Below are positions 1-11,177 of a DNA stretch of 42,178 nt, one piece after another (positions within the stretch are counted from its first letter, which is position 1; each line of letters starts with the position of its first letter). The stretch comes from Phoronis australis. Lineage: Eukaryota; Phoronida; Phoronidae. The stretch covers positions 204,066 through 246,243 of the forward strand of contig NMRA01000149.1 of assembly GCA_002633005.1 (NCBI GenBank). The letters run 5' to 3'. The translations under genes and the position numbers were made by a program. The notes under the pieces were generated by a model, which saw only the letters and a list, made by a program, of their open reading frames with translations, did not search any database and was not told the DNA's origin.

Positions 1-2102
1 TGTACATTTATGATGCAACTTTTGTAGTGTGCTGTACAATATTGTAAATGCATTCTTAGTTTTCACTTTAAAAGAGTTATATCTGATAACCGTACTTTGT
101 GTTACGGCAGGGTCAAAAGTTCTCAGTGGAAAAAAATTTGTACTGCATGGGGAAAGAATCCCGCAGCCGCACAGTTTGCCTACTAAAATCTGATAGTGAC
201 AGAAATTCTGCTTGAAGCTTTGAACACGGTCTCTTCAAGAAGTATTCCCGTCTCTTGCAATGAACACTCGGGTCACTCTTAGGTGAGCTATTTCCCTCCC
301 GGCTCGGCGTTTCCCACTAGCTGCTACCAATGCAAACCCCCATGAGAGGCCTACCTCACGACCAGTGTCCATAGTAAGGTGGTTACGGGAACGAACAGGT
401 GCATGACTTTTGTGAGAAATCAAGCTAATATAATGCACTATGAGCCTGAAAACCACAATCTTGATAAGATCTACACAACCACAAATGCTCAAGAGAACAA
501 AATCTGAAAGTTGGTGTTGACTTGTCTCTCTGTAATTATCATATGCAATCCACTATGAACAGGCTAATCACTCAGACATGAACAGACTAATGCACCCATA
601 CAATCATTGCTCCAACAACAAAACAATGTTCAGCTGAAGTAATACACACATTTGCAAAATGTATGAACATGACAATTAAAAAATTACCATAAATGGTCTG
701 TGTTGCTCTTTATTTCCTTTGGTTCGATAAACAACACATAACGAGCCTTCAGAAGAATGACCAAAACAAGATTGACCTACTTGAATAGTGAGGTCACACT
801 GAATTTGTCACAAAAATACAAATTGTGGATTTTTCTTTTTGTTTAAAGACTGTTGTTTGCTGATTTTTATGTTAGTTGAACTAATTTAGCACTGTCTTCC
901 AATGCTAAGTGGTTGTAGTGTTGTTTACCAGCAATGCTAGCAAGCAGGCTAGACATTATCAATATTAAGGTTTGTAAGCCCTGTTGCATTTGGCAAGATT
1001 TTTTTTACAAAACTCACGCTTCACCATTCCTGCACAAGCCCCGAACCACCTCACAATGGACACTGACTGTGTGGTAGGCCCTTCATTGGCAATGTAGCCT
1101 GTAGGCAAGCGTTGCTGGCTGGTAATCAACACAATAACCACTTATCGTCGAAAGATGTTGCCAGATTCGTTAACAGCATAAAAATCAGCGAAGGACAGTA
1201 TTTAAACAAAAAAATTCACCCACAAGTAGTATTTCCCAGTACTGATGTGTTGAGTTCAGCATAGTATAGTGAGTGCATAGCATTTCAGACTTCTTTCTCA
1301 TGAGCATCTATGGTAATGTGATTAACTAGTACATGGCAGAAACAGACAGCAACTTACTGCTGGTTAGAGCCTTCAGACAAACTTCTTCATGATTTTCAGT
1401 TGGTGTACATACAAACACAGCATCCACACTGCAAGGTAAAGTTGTACATGTTTACAAAAGCCAGAAACTTGACATTCAGCACGCTCGTTGTCTCTATGCT
1501 TATAGATATTGTGTTTGCTTGCACTAGAGTTTCTGACCAGCTGTCACAAGAAATGGTTTGCAACTTTGCTACTAAATTGCAAGCCATACTATTTCTTGGA
1601 AGAACTCAAGTTTTTTTCTCATCAATCCACAAGAACGGAGATTCTAAGTTTCCAAATCTTAACAAACTGACGATTCACCCTTCCATACTAAAACAAGATA
1701 ACCCATGTACGTGCTATATCCATTGACTTTGCTGGAGGTATAGTGAAAAATACCACCAACAGGTGCATGAGTGCATACGTTGCCATCGTCGTATCAATAT
1801 TGAGTTTACATTGTAACACAGGTAAAAACAATCTGGGCTTCATAAGTCACCCAGTCACCTCTAACACAGGTACTCAAGTGTCCCAAACTCCCTCTGTAAT
1901 AACCAAGGTAAGCGTAAAAACAAATCAAAAATCATTTTTCACATTTCTTGTTGATCAAAAATAGTGTTTAAAGCACTTTAAACTTAGAATGCATTAAATT
2001 TTGAACAATTTCTAGAACACAAAAATGACTCAAGATGGTTCTAATCCACACCTCTACTGTAACACTATACAATCAAGTTTTTGCTCCCTTGCACTGTACT
2101 AC
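1..2102. other. Intron or 3' flank of the oxidoreductase gene; no exon recognised
   Basis: This stretch lies downstream (minus sense) of the splice donor at 2102-2101, so it should be the first intron of the Gfo/Idh/MocA gene. I looked on the minus strand for the next expected family segment (a strand ending in an ATPT-like motif, then a CEKP-like motif) and found neither, so the next exon is probably outside the window. A minus-strand open frame of 85 codons at 235-492 has no recognisable motif. Nothing else is supported. Confidence 0.5.
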
Positions 2103-2329
2103 CTGGAGTCCTCAAAAACTTTATCGCAGTCACTGTATGGTACAGCAGTGATGTGTGTAGCTCTTTGCTCTTCCAAAAATGACCTCAATCGCTCAACATC
2201 CAGATCAACCACATAGAGTATATTGGCTCTAATGTTGTTCACCAAGTTTGGAAAGTGAATGCCAGCCCCAGCCCGACCCAATCCAAACAGAGCAAAGTTC
2301 ACTATCTTCCTCTCAGTAGATTGACTCAT
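2103..2329 (-). CDS. First coding exon of a Gfo/Idh/MocA-family oxidoreductase (partial)
   Basis: This exon encodes the N-terminal Rossmann half-domain of an NAD(P)-dependent oxidoreductase. From the chosen Met, residues 11-23 read NFALFGLGRAGAG and contain the GxGxxG dinucleotide-binding loop (G16, G18, G21). An acidic residue ends the second strand (VVDLD, D42), which usually means NAD rather than NADP. The exon starts one base before the ATG, after a CTTACAG acceptor (AG at 2332-2331), and ends at a CCAG|GT donor in codon phase 2. It gives 75 complete codons; the open frame upstream of the ATG is probably intron. Family members are usually about 330-400 residues, so most of the protein is missing here. 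Bacterial relatives oxidise myo-inositol or other sugars; the substrate of this animal protein cannot be read from this piece. The family call is firm; a pseudogene fragment is not excluded. Confidence 0.75.
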
Positions 2330-3540
2330 TCTGTAAGAGGTCAGCGTCAAATTATCTTGTGCTCTACGGTTCAGCTGTAGGGATACTGTTGCGAAAACTA
2401 CACTGTAAAATAACATCAATATCTGATTAAAAATTGCCAAATTATTTATGGTAAAGCTTCTTCAAATTAGAACAAAATACAAAGAAACACTGCAATTTTA
2501 TTTCATCAAAATTTTCAATAAGAGTAAACAAGAAGACAATTTTACTTTATTATTTGAAAACTTTATATAACACAACTGTCATCAGCAAACACACAATAAA
2601 ATTATGAATATTTTGGCAATACAGCATCATCTGAAAAATGAAAAAATGGCAATTTTGGTGATTGTTCGAATTTGAGGAAACTTTGTCATAATACATTGTT
2701 TAAAACTTCTTACATGTTTGTCAATGCCCACAATTTCTCAAAGCATAGTTTGATGTCTGATGATAGCCACAGACCTTAAAATGGTTAAAGCTTTATTTGG
2801 TGCTACTGATCTCACATCGGCCATTGTGCAAAAAACATCAAATTGAATATTCAATTCCATTACTCTGCCACTTTGTGTCAAGTAAGTTGGTGACATTTTA
2901 CATGATGAAATCAGTTTTCTACAATTCCAGCAAGATACTCCAAACTCTTCTTACAATTAAGACTGGTTTGCACTGCCTTTTGACTCTCATCATTCTGGGC
3001 TAGCTTGTTGTTATTCACTAATCCATAGGGGTAATAAAACAATCAGCCAGGACCAGGAACCCTTTATAAAGCTATGTTTAGTTACACAGCCCAACTGGGA
3101 CAGTTGTAGGACTAAGAGCATTGACATACAATCATCTGCAAAATTCTAACCACAATGCAGGGGCTAGTTACCCCCTCCAAACCCAAAATATGTTTGTTGT
3201 ACAGTGGAGATCCCTAAACTAATGAAGTGGCAACTACTCAGTTGTCAGCAAGTCAAGTCCTTTGGATGCTATTTAAAGTTGTGATTTCACTTAAGGTAAA
3301 AATTCTGCAATTCTCCAGTTCGGTACACAAGATGGCAGACAAGTGAAATTTCGTTTTGTCAAATTTCTCAAGAAAAATAACTTTTCAGGAAAATTGACTT
3401 TGCTTTTAACAAAGTTTGTAAGGCATAGTTATTACCAAACAACATTTGGTAAAATTCTTAACATTTGCAACAATGTGGTGAGCCTCTGAAAAAAAGATAT
3501 TTGGCAATTATAGCAATTATTTTTGTACCAAATTGAAAAA

Positions 3541-3747
3541 TTTTGACCAAAACAACTAAAATAAATACTAATGGTGAGTGGTTTAGAAAGAAAAACCTTT
3601 TAAGCAAGAAAAATGAACTTTGAGCTATCTATGCACTGTCCATCCAAGAGCATGTGGTCATAAATGATGGGAAAAGCCCACTGCTGCAATTTTTGACCAA
3701 AACAACTAAAACAAATACTAATGGTGAGTGGTTTAGAAAGAAAAACC
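3541..3747. repeat. Two 57-bp direct repeats 150 bp apart
   Basis: Positions 3541-3597 and 3691-3747 are nearly identical over 57 bp; both contain TTTTGACCAAAACAACTAAA and GGTGAGTGGTTTAGAAAG, with one difference visible (ATAAATA against ACAAATA). About 93 bp of unrelated sequence separates them. This looks like a local duplication. No coding content is visible. Confidence 0.8.
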
Positions 3748-4538
3748 TACATGTACTCAAAAAATATTAAAAAATCAGACTCTGGTGTAATTTTTATATT
3801 TCTGGTACAAAAATATACATGGCAATTTGGTTATTTGATGCAGTGGTGTACATACCAAAGAAACACATGGGAACTTAATACTAGTACAGCCCCTGCCTTA
3901 TGATGTCAGAAGGCAAAAACATATTGAATGTTACCAGGCCCAACAACACGGAGTTCTACTTTGGAATCAACTGAGGAACAATGTTAGGTGTTGTACTGAC
4001 ATAGAAACAAGTCATTTTATTTATAGTCGGTTAAGTAAAACAAGAGGAAAAAACATTAGCCATAGGCTAGTACACCGACAAATAAGTACATAAGTTATAA
4101 AATAAATAAATTTAAAATACTACATACAACTTGTAGTTGTAGAATGTCAAGTTTTTTAAACAAGAATGCACTCCCTGCCAGAGTTGTGCTCCATGTGTCT
4201 TTTGTTGTAAATTAAGTCATTTACTACATCTTTGTACATACTCATGGCATTAGCAGTTTTCCCGTGACAATTTTGGATTTGGAGGGGAGCTAGGAACCAG
4301 TAAGAGATACAGGTTCCTAGGAGAGAGTAATTAGCACAATATCTATGATGTAATTACCTATCAGGGATGGGTTCACAATTAACTGACTTCTACTAAGTTG
4401 TTTTGATATTCCGTTTAAACCTGGGAGTAATATTGATATTGGTCCTAGGTTTAAACACAGAATAAAAGGATAGCAACCTTCACCCGTAAGAAAAAAAACA
4501 AGTAGACAGGAGTATTAAAATAAAGTAATGAACACAGG

Positions 4539-4577
4539 TATGAAGCATATTTAAAACAGGTGAAGCATATTTAAAAC
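4539..4577. repeat. Short tandem duplication, about 19-bp unit
   Basis: The segment GTGAAGCATATTTAAAAC follows an almost identical TATGAAGCATATTTAAAAC. It is a small tandem duplication with no other feature. Confidence 0.6.
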
Positions 4578-5936
4578 CATTTTGGGAAGTGTCAAGATCG
4601 ACACAAATTACTTTTTAGTCTTTTTAATGGATTTAAGATGTACCAAGTTAAAACTGCTCTCCACATTGCAGACTTTAACTCTGTGCAAATGCCAGAGAAA
4701 AACAATTTGTGCGTAATAACAACCACCATTGTTAAGAAAGTAGTGCTAGCTATTACCTATCCACTTCATTAGCTCAAATCCACATTATACAAAAGTTTTC
4801 TGGGGCTTGGATTGGAAATCAGAGCGGTGACCAGTGTAAGCGAGAAATTCTCCACATGTCGCCCGAGGGGCTACGTTGCCTAACAAGAACAGGTAAACTG
4901 TAACCATTGACTATATCTATGGTGTAACAGTAACCCTACTAGGCCTAGCTTTCGGAGTGGTGGACCTTCCTTAGACCATAGACTAACGAGTAGGCATATC
5001 TATGCTTAGACTTAGTCTAGTCTAGGAACAAGTAGTCATAGTGAACCTTCATAGACATAGTCACTAGTAGTGCCATGTAGAGGTCTAAAGCACGCCCAAA
5101 TAATGGTATACGCGTGCTATCAGTAAGTAAGCCATTTCCCCAGTCTGTAAATACTTATTTACTAATGGGTTACGTGTCTAATTTTACAGTTTTGTAACTA
5201 TACGAACCCAATGATGAACAGGGACAGCCGTCAGCAGTAGGCTGACTGTGAACTTTGGTGCGCTGGCCGACAAGCACGATAATCACTTCTTGTTTAGCAG
5301 CGCCATCTATTCTAGTTCTCGGAAACTACAGTTGCACCATGCATTCAATATGGGTGCTCTTACCAGTGATTTTGCATAAAACGTGCACTCGTGTATGAGA
5401 CATCTATTTTTAAAAGTTTCCAAAAAGCTGCTGTAGCATTGTAAATTTTTCATTTTATTCTGTAAATGTTTTTGTATTTTCTAATTTCCATGGTTATAAA
5501 AATAATAAGAAAAATAGGAAAGTAACATTTTTAGTAGACTTCAGCTGATAAATGTTGTGAATAAAATTAGAATGCTTTGGTGGGTCAAGAATCGTTACAT
5601 ATCATTAAAATATCAGAAACACAAAATTAGTCCAATTATGATAACACAAACTCGACATTTCTGGAGATATTTTCACGTGGAAGGTCAAGTCATAGGCATT
5701 TCACAACTACTGCAGGGGTGACATCAATTTTATTTGGTGAGGTGTTTTGACCTGAAATTTTATGAGCTTTGTCTGAGTGAATTATGAACTATCAGTTCTG
5801 CCCAAGCCAAAAGATCACTTCTAAAGTGAGTAAAGAACAAGTCAAGATCCAATTTCCAATGGTAAATGGCCTGAATCAAAACTGTTTTTGACAAAAAGTG
5901 TAATTTTGTTTCTCGAGAGCTTGTCCCCAGTTTCAA

Positions 5937-6000
5937 TGTGTGTGCGTGTGTGCCCATGTGTGTGCCCATGTGTGTGCGTGTGTGCCCATGTGTGTGGTGT
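5937..6000. repeat. TG-rich compound microsatellite
   Basis: Runs of TGTGTG are interrupted at regular places by GCG and by CCCATG, giving units such as TGTGTGCCCATG. Several short open frames in both directions over this tract are low-complexity shadows and not genes. Confidence 0.85.
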
Positions 6001-6444
6001 GCATGCAGACATTGTATGTGTTTTCAGAAATATTTCAGAAGGAAATGGGTTCTCTGTGGTCACATTCCTACACTTTTGAGTAATGCTTAAACTCTTCAGT
6101 TGTCACAACTAATTCTTGGAAAGGGAACCATCAGTTTGTCCAAATAAATTGTGTATGCAGCACTTCACTCAAACTGACAAGACATTAAAGTTGGGGTTCA
6201 ATGGATAACAAAGACTGTCATAGTGGATTCAGAGAAGCCATTTAACTGCTTGGTACAATTTCACTAACTTAGGACACTCTACGTGCACTGAAACAAACTT
6301 TACTATTATTACTAAACTACTGTTTTCAATTCTTGCTTAGAGTGCAGAACTTTTTGATTTTATTTTTATATGTGTTTACTGCAACACCATACCTGGGCCT
6401 TATAACAAATATTGGCACCCAATAAAATGCACACGAAAACACAT

Positions 6445-8702
6445 GACAATTGTTTTCAAAATTTTATTATAATACAAATAAATCGATGAACATTAACACA
6501 ATATGAGAATGGTCTGAATGAGACATGACACTTGACTTGTGACAATACTACAAGCTTCTCTCCCCACTTTCTACCACTAAATAAAACTACAACTTAACAT
6601 GTATTCACACAAAGGTTATCAAAATTTTCCAAAAAGAACACCCCCCACACATTGTAAGACTAGTAGAGCACTGCCTCTCAAAATAAGAACATTAAAATGC
6701 TTTTCAATGAGAAGAAAATGCCAGTATAAACAAATCTTAAGCCACACCAAAAGAATCCTATTTTTCAAAGGAATTTATGGAATCTATGTCAAATGAGTAT
6801 TTCAGGACTTGTGGACTTTTCACTGCACTATCTAGCTAACACTAACACTAACTGTCTCCAGCCAGTCTACAGTCACCATGCCAAGACCAATAATATTGCC
6901 TAATGAGAGCTCTCTGATGGTTGATATCAGAAAACCTAACATGTGTTTTCAGGTTGCTCACAGCTTGGTTATAAATGTATACTCTTGCATTGCTAGTGGT
7001 CATTGCACATAGAAATGGATTGATAATGGATCGCAGGCACAAATATAATTTTGATCAGAGCATGCATCAAACAAATTCGAATCTTGTAGGAATATATTGA
7101 GCTTCCTTCATGAAGTCGCAGTGCTTTGAATACCATTCACTCGTAATGCTCCTCATTTAATTCTCTAAATGCGACACTTCATGAAATAGACTATAGTGCA
7201 TGCTATAAGCTGATGCCGGGAATAAACACAATTCGCGCTCGAGATGCACGCTCACAAGTCAACGGTTGCTATGCAATCAGAATTGATACAAACTGAGCAC
7301 CAATAACAAGAACAACAATTAAACATTGGCCCCGGAACATGAACATCACTTGCACACTGAATGCAAAACTGAGCAAAGCCACAAAGTACCAGACGACGGC
7401 AAATGTACATCTCAGGAAAATACAAACGCTTCTTCCTAAGTATCAGATCAAACTCGGCAGCCGCAATAATTGACAATTTAATCATTGCTTGTGAGATCAT
7501 TATCATTCACAAGTAGATGAAGAATATGTTAAAACAGTAAAGCATCTTGGGAAATGTGAATTCAGAGTTGTTTGTGGCAAGCTGAACTGACAAATGTGAA
7601 GTGAAATTGTGACCGTCGACTCGTTCATTGTAATGGCCAGCAATAAATAACCTGCTCAAAGACATGGCACGCAAAGTGAAAACAAAATACAACACAGTCT
7701 TTTCTGTAATAATAAATGTACATTGAGAACAGAAAATGGATGGAATGACAAAATGTTCACCAGACAACTTCCAATTGAGGTTTTCTAACATTGCATAACA
7801 TCCAACTAACAGTGACAGCTTGGAATCTGATTTTCAATATTTAGCATTCTTATTCCAAGTCACTGGCACTGCCGTTATTTACATCCAAAGGGAAAATGCA
7901 CAAATTTCCCTAGACTGCCAAAATAAAACCTGGTCAAAAATGTAAAACAGAGTGAATGTTCACTGAATTTTTGAAGCGCAGTAACCAACGCTGTTTTAAT
8001 ATTCCTATAAAATGCCAGTTAGGGATAATGTTACGTTGTTATGGCAACAGAATATCTAAAACACTACAATAAGACTACATAACCTAGTATAAATAGGCAA
8101 AACACTAAAACTTAGTCACAAATAAATTAATAGGGACAAGACTTATTGCACTGAACGTGTCTGAGGCTTCCAAATTAAAACCTAGAAAACACTTTGAGTG
8201 ATTCTCACCAGTACTCTGCCAACAGACAGTCTTTAAAATGACAATGATAATCTGTGGAAACAACAAGACAGCAACATTACATGACTTTTCTGTGAAACAA
8301 TAAAAGAATTGTGGTTGTCTCATAATATAAAAAAAATCTCAAACCCATTACAAGGGAAATAATAGCTGATTTTTTAAAGTTGACAGATCAACCATAGTTA
8401 TTGTTACTAGGGTAATACAACATGAGCAAAACTGACTCCCTTGCTGAGGGCGCCTACTAAGTCAAAGTGCCAATTTCTGTTTTGTCTACGTTCAGGATGT
8501 AGTAAGCTTCAACCTGTGACATTTGAACATTTGATGTTGAAACAAACCACAAGCCGGGTGTATGGTACTCTTAAAATACTGATTTGAGATCAGGCATTGT
8601 TTGAATTCAGATAGTCACTGGCACTGTTCTACACTGGAAAACGGATGGAAGGACCTCTGTTGGATGACAAGGGAAGAGCACATGACCCTAGACATGATCA
8701 GG
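6445..8702 (-). other. Probable long 3' UTR of the SPSB gene
   Basis: This interval follows the SPSB stop codon on the minus strand. No further exon is visible, and short open frames within it have no recognisable motif. The first canonical AATAAA that I find downstream of the stop in the minus sense is at 6468-6463. If that site is used, the 3' UTR is about 2.2 kb. Earlier ATTAAA variants (near 7990, 7480 and 7157) could end a shorter transcript. This assignment is inference. Confidence 0.4.
6463..6468 (-). terminator. Candidate polyadenylation signal (AATAAA) for the SPSB gene
   Basis: On the minus strand this hexamer is AATAAA, in an AT-rich stretch with a T-rich segment just downstream. 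It is the nearest canonical signal that I could find after the SPSB stop at 8703. Use of this site is not proven. Confidence 0.35.
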
Positions 8703-8833
8703 TTAACTCTGATACAGAAGGTAGCCCTTTATAGTGGTGGGAAGTGGAAGCTTGTAGATGTCACGCAGTTTGTCACGGCCCAGTTCCTTTCGGATTGTAC
8801 GCCTACAGATGTCCATGAGAGGTAGTGGTTCAG
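8703..8833 (-). CDS. SPSB1: SPSB gene, last coding exon (SOCS box)
   Basis: This exon encodes the C-terminal SOCS box, which recruits Elongin B/C and Cullin-5 so that the SPRY domain can present substrates for ubiquitination. After a TCAACAG acceptor (AG at 8835-8834) it reads EPLPLMDICRRTIRKELG and continues to YLLYQS and a TAA stop at 8705-8703. The first two bases (CT) complete a Pro codon started by the C at 10371, giving GLD-P-EPLPLMD as in human SPSB1. The BC box is PLMDICRRTI (residues 238-247 of the 276-residue core form, with L239 and C243). The Cullin-box LPLP is at 262-265. All key positions are present. The frame, splice phase and stop all agree. A short plus-strand open frame over the same bases is a shadow. 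Confidence 0.95.
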
Positions 8834-10370
8834 CTGTTGATAAAATGAAACATTATCAATTATTGTTGTCAAAATAACAATTACTGTTATGACGGTTTAA
8901 GATATGGCTTAAGGTCAATTAAAGTAAAAAATGGCTCAACATAGCCTCCTTCTTCATAGGTGGTATGGTAGTCGATGACTAGTCTATCTTGTTAAAACCT
9001 CTTCTAAAATTTTATACGATTCTATATTTCATGGTAACCAAATTTAACAATAATGGGAAATATTCACTTTCTGCGCCAACGCAATGAAAAATTAACGTAA
9101 TTTTTCATTTATCCACACAAAAATATTTAACAAACTGTCACCATTTTTCAAAGGCTGCAACTGTTGGAAACTGCCAATTTTCTTTGCATACAATGAACTA
9201 AGCTAACAGACTGAAAAATTAAATCTACTCTTGTTGAGTAATTCAAAAAAATAAAATTTCACTTATGGAGCATGAGTGAGGTAAAATTCTCTAACTCCCA
9301 TTACAATGTGAAATACATGGAACTGACGTCACCAACACAAACATGTAGTCTACAACAACTTAATAGACCATATTATTTTGTCACTGACCGTGGATCATTT
9401 GCGTCACCAAAACGACAATTGACTGATATGAACCAATAAAACTAAGAATTAGGATTACAACCGATTACTTCTGAGAAATTTGTTTTCACACTAGCAGAAA
9501 AAATTTCAAGAAAAATGCAATTATGATCAGACGTTCATGGTTCACATAAAGTAACATCTAGACTAAGCAAACAAACGGCAATTCGAAGTTCTTGTTCCAC
9601 AATTTACATCATTAATTTTTTATTTTACTCTCACTTTTACATTTTATATAATCATGTGGATCTAACAACTTGAAAAAACTCATTTTCATCATTGAATTCA
9701 AGAACATGCCAAAGCCATAAATTTAGGAAATTACGTATGATTCTTACTAATTGTTGCAGTTGAGAAAAAGTCTTGGCTATTTAAAGACATCAAAACATTC
9801 AGTAAGGAGAAAACAGTATGGTGTTTACTGCTGCTTTTTCAAAAACATTTGAAATCAGGAAAATAAAAAAGTAGTCAACAAGGTTTATTGCTTGCCGCCA
9901 CCCTCTCTGTAATCAGCCTGGTATCATTGGTATGCTGGCAACATGATGGGTCAAACCCCGTATATCACATCAAGAGTTGTGTTAACATACATAAACATAA
10001 GGTGTGTAGATGGGCTTGACAGCTATGAGGCAGGAAGATAATCAATCCAGAAAAAAAAGAATTACCTCGTCTGTGATATGAGCTATATCATTGTATTTTT
10101 CTCATGTCAAGAAGGCTCTGTTGTCAAGTTAACACAAGACAGTTTTTTAATACTCTTTTTAGATATTACGGTTTCTCAACCCTCAAATAGTTAACAAATT
10201 ACACTAAAATTACACCAGAGAATTGCAGCTCATCTCTTTCGAAGTTTTACACTGAGGATAAATTTCTGCCGTCTCTTGTTGCTAAGCCCATGAGAGAGAT
10301 GCTAACAATATGGATTCTTGAACACAATGTATGTATGATTCATGAACAAGCCCCAAGACACAACACTTAC
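8834..10370 (-). other. Intron of the SPSB gene
   Basis: This 1537-bp intron separates the SPRY and SOCS-box exons. The donor is GATC|GTAAGTG (intron start 10370) and the acceptor is TCAACAG|CT (8834). Both are canonical, and the phase-1 join restores a proline that is conserved in the family. The interior is AT-rich and shows no other feature. Confidence 0.9.
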
Positions 10371-11177
10371 GATCAAGGCCGCCTAAGTATTTCAGCATGA
10401 CTTCGCAGTGACCCCAGACAGCACTAACGATTGGATAGAGTTTCTTTCCCTTGAGGCCGCGGAAGGCCACACCAAGATATTGTCCATCCACCATGTAACT
10501 TAAGGTTCCCTCGTCCATGTCAAGGATGAGTAAAAACGAGTCCGGCACAACGAAAGATTCGTCAGATGAGAGGAAGGCAGGATATGTGACTCCAGGATTA
10601 TTGTTTTTAGTGTCGTGGTACAGCTTATTGCGTCCGAGATCCCAACCCCACGACTCCGTGTTACTTCCGACAAGTGAGGAGTAACCAACACAGTGCAGAG
10701 GTGCATTGGCTGTGGCCACTCCAATAACAGCATGTGTCCCCCTCTGACGAGTACTCCAGTGGACTTCCCACACATGTAGTCCTCTCACATAACCCTGTTT
10801 ACCACGAATACAGTCCGTGCTTTGAGCGACAGGGTGTCTATGTAACGTTAGTTTATCTTCCTCTTTCACGAATATATTCAACGACCGGTCCTCATTATTC
10901 CATGTGTTTTTCTCCTGAACATCTTTAGCTGGTGCTGGCATGTCAAGCAACATGTCGAGCCTCGGAGATTTCTGGAAGTCTGGATTGAAGATGTAATCCC
11001 GCTGGAAGTGTTTCAGAGACGGTTCCCGTGGAGACATAGTCTTAATGCCGCCACTCACTTTCTGACCCATTATCATCTGAGCAAGGCGGGTGTGAAGGGG
11101 ACGGCGACGTTCTTCTACACTTCTTGAACGACGGTTGTTGGGTGAATAGGGGCGCAGTCTACTGGAATTCTTTTGTC
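10371..11177 (-). CDS. SPSB1: SPRY domain-containing SOCS box protein (SPSB1/2/4, gustavus family), SPRY exon
   Basis: This exon encodes the substrate-recognition part of an adaptor for Cullin-RING ubiquitin ligases. Vertebrate SPSB1, 2 and 4 and fly gustavus bind (D/E)INNN peptides in proteins such as inducible NO synthase, Par-4 and Vasa. The family's usual start, [10 protein letters not shown], lies at 11070. From there the spliced protein is 276 residues; human SPSB1 has 273. The SPRY/B30.2 domain spans about residues 55-232, with signatures [27 protein letters not shown] and [20 protein letters not shown]. Peptide-contact residues known in the family are present (R78, P80, T112, Y130, V218-W219-G220). 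The exon begins at 11177, after an acceptor TTCTGTTCTTCAG, and stays open for 35 codons before MGQK. These encode an Arg/Ser-rich stretch ([20 protein letters not shown]), so a longer isoform is possible. It is probably the single invertebrate orthologue of SPSB1/4; the symbol is by closest similarity. Confidence 0.95.

Larger units (their letters stand above)
2330..6444. other. 5' region of the oxidoreductase gene and intergenic DNA
   Basis: There is no coding exon that I can support. This interval should hold the 5' UTR exon or exons and promoter of the minus-strand oxidoreductase, since its coding exon starts one base after an acceptor. One good minus-strand donor (CACTG|GTAAGAG, exon end 5364) is a possible 5' UTR exon end, but nothing else confirms it. 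The part from about 4850 to 5340 is less AT-rich than its surroundings. Short repeats inside the interval are listed separately. Confidence 0.4.

Noticed and set aside
1861-1920. A minus-strand acceptor-like TTATTACAG near 1908 as the next oxidoreductase exon
   Set aside because: The frame set by the donor phase gives no Gfo/Idh/MocA sequence and soon reaches a stop.
5340-5420. A minus-strand CACTG|GTAAGAG as the 5' UTR exon end of the oxidoreductase
   Set aside because: It is only a donor motif; no promoter element or transcript evidence could be tied to it, so it is mentioned but not annotated.
10500-10928. Open frames of 91 codons (minus, 10500-10775) and 64 codons (plus, 10734-10928) over the SPSB SPRY exon
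   Set aside because: They are shadows of the well-supported SPRY reading frame and have no motif of their own.
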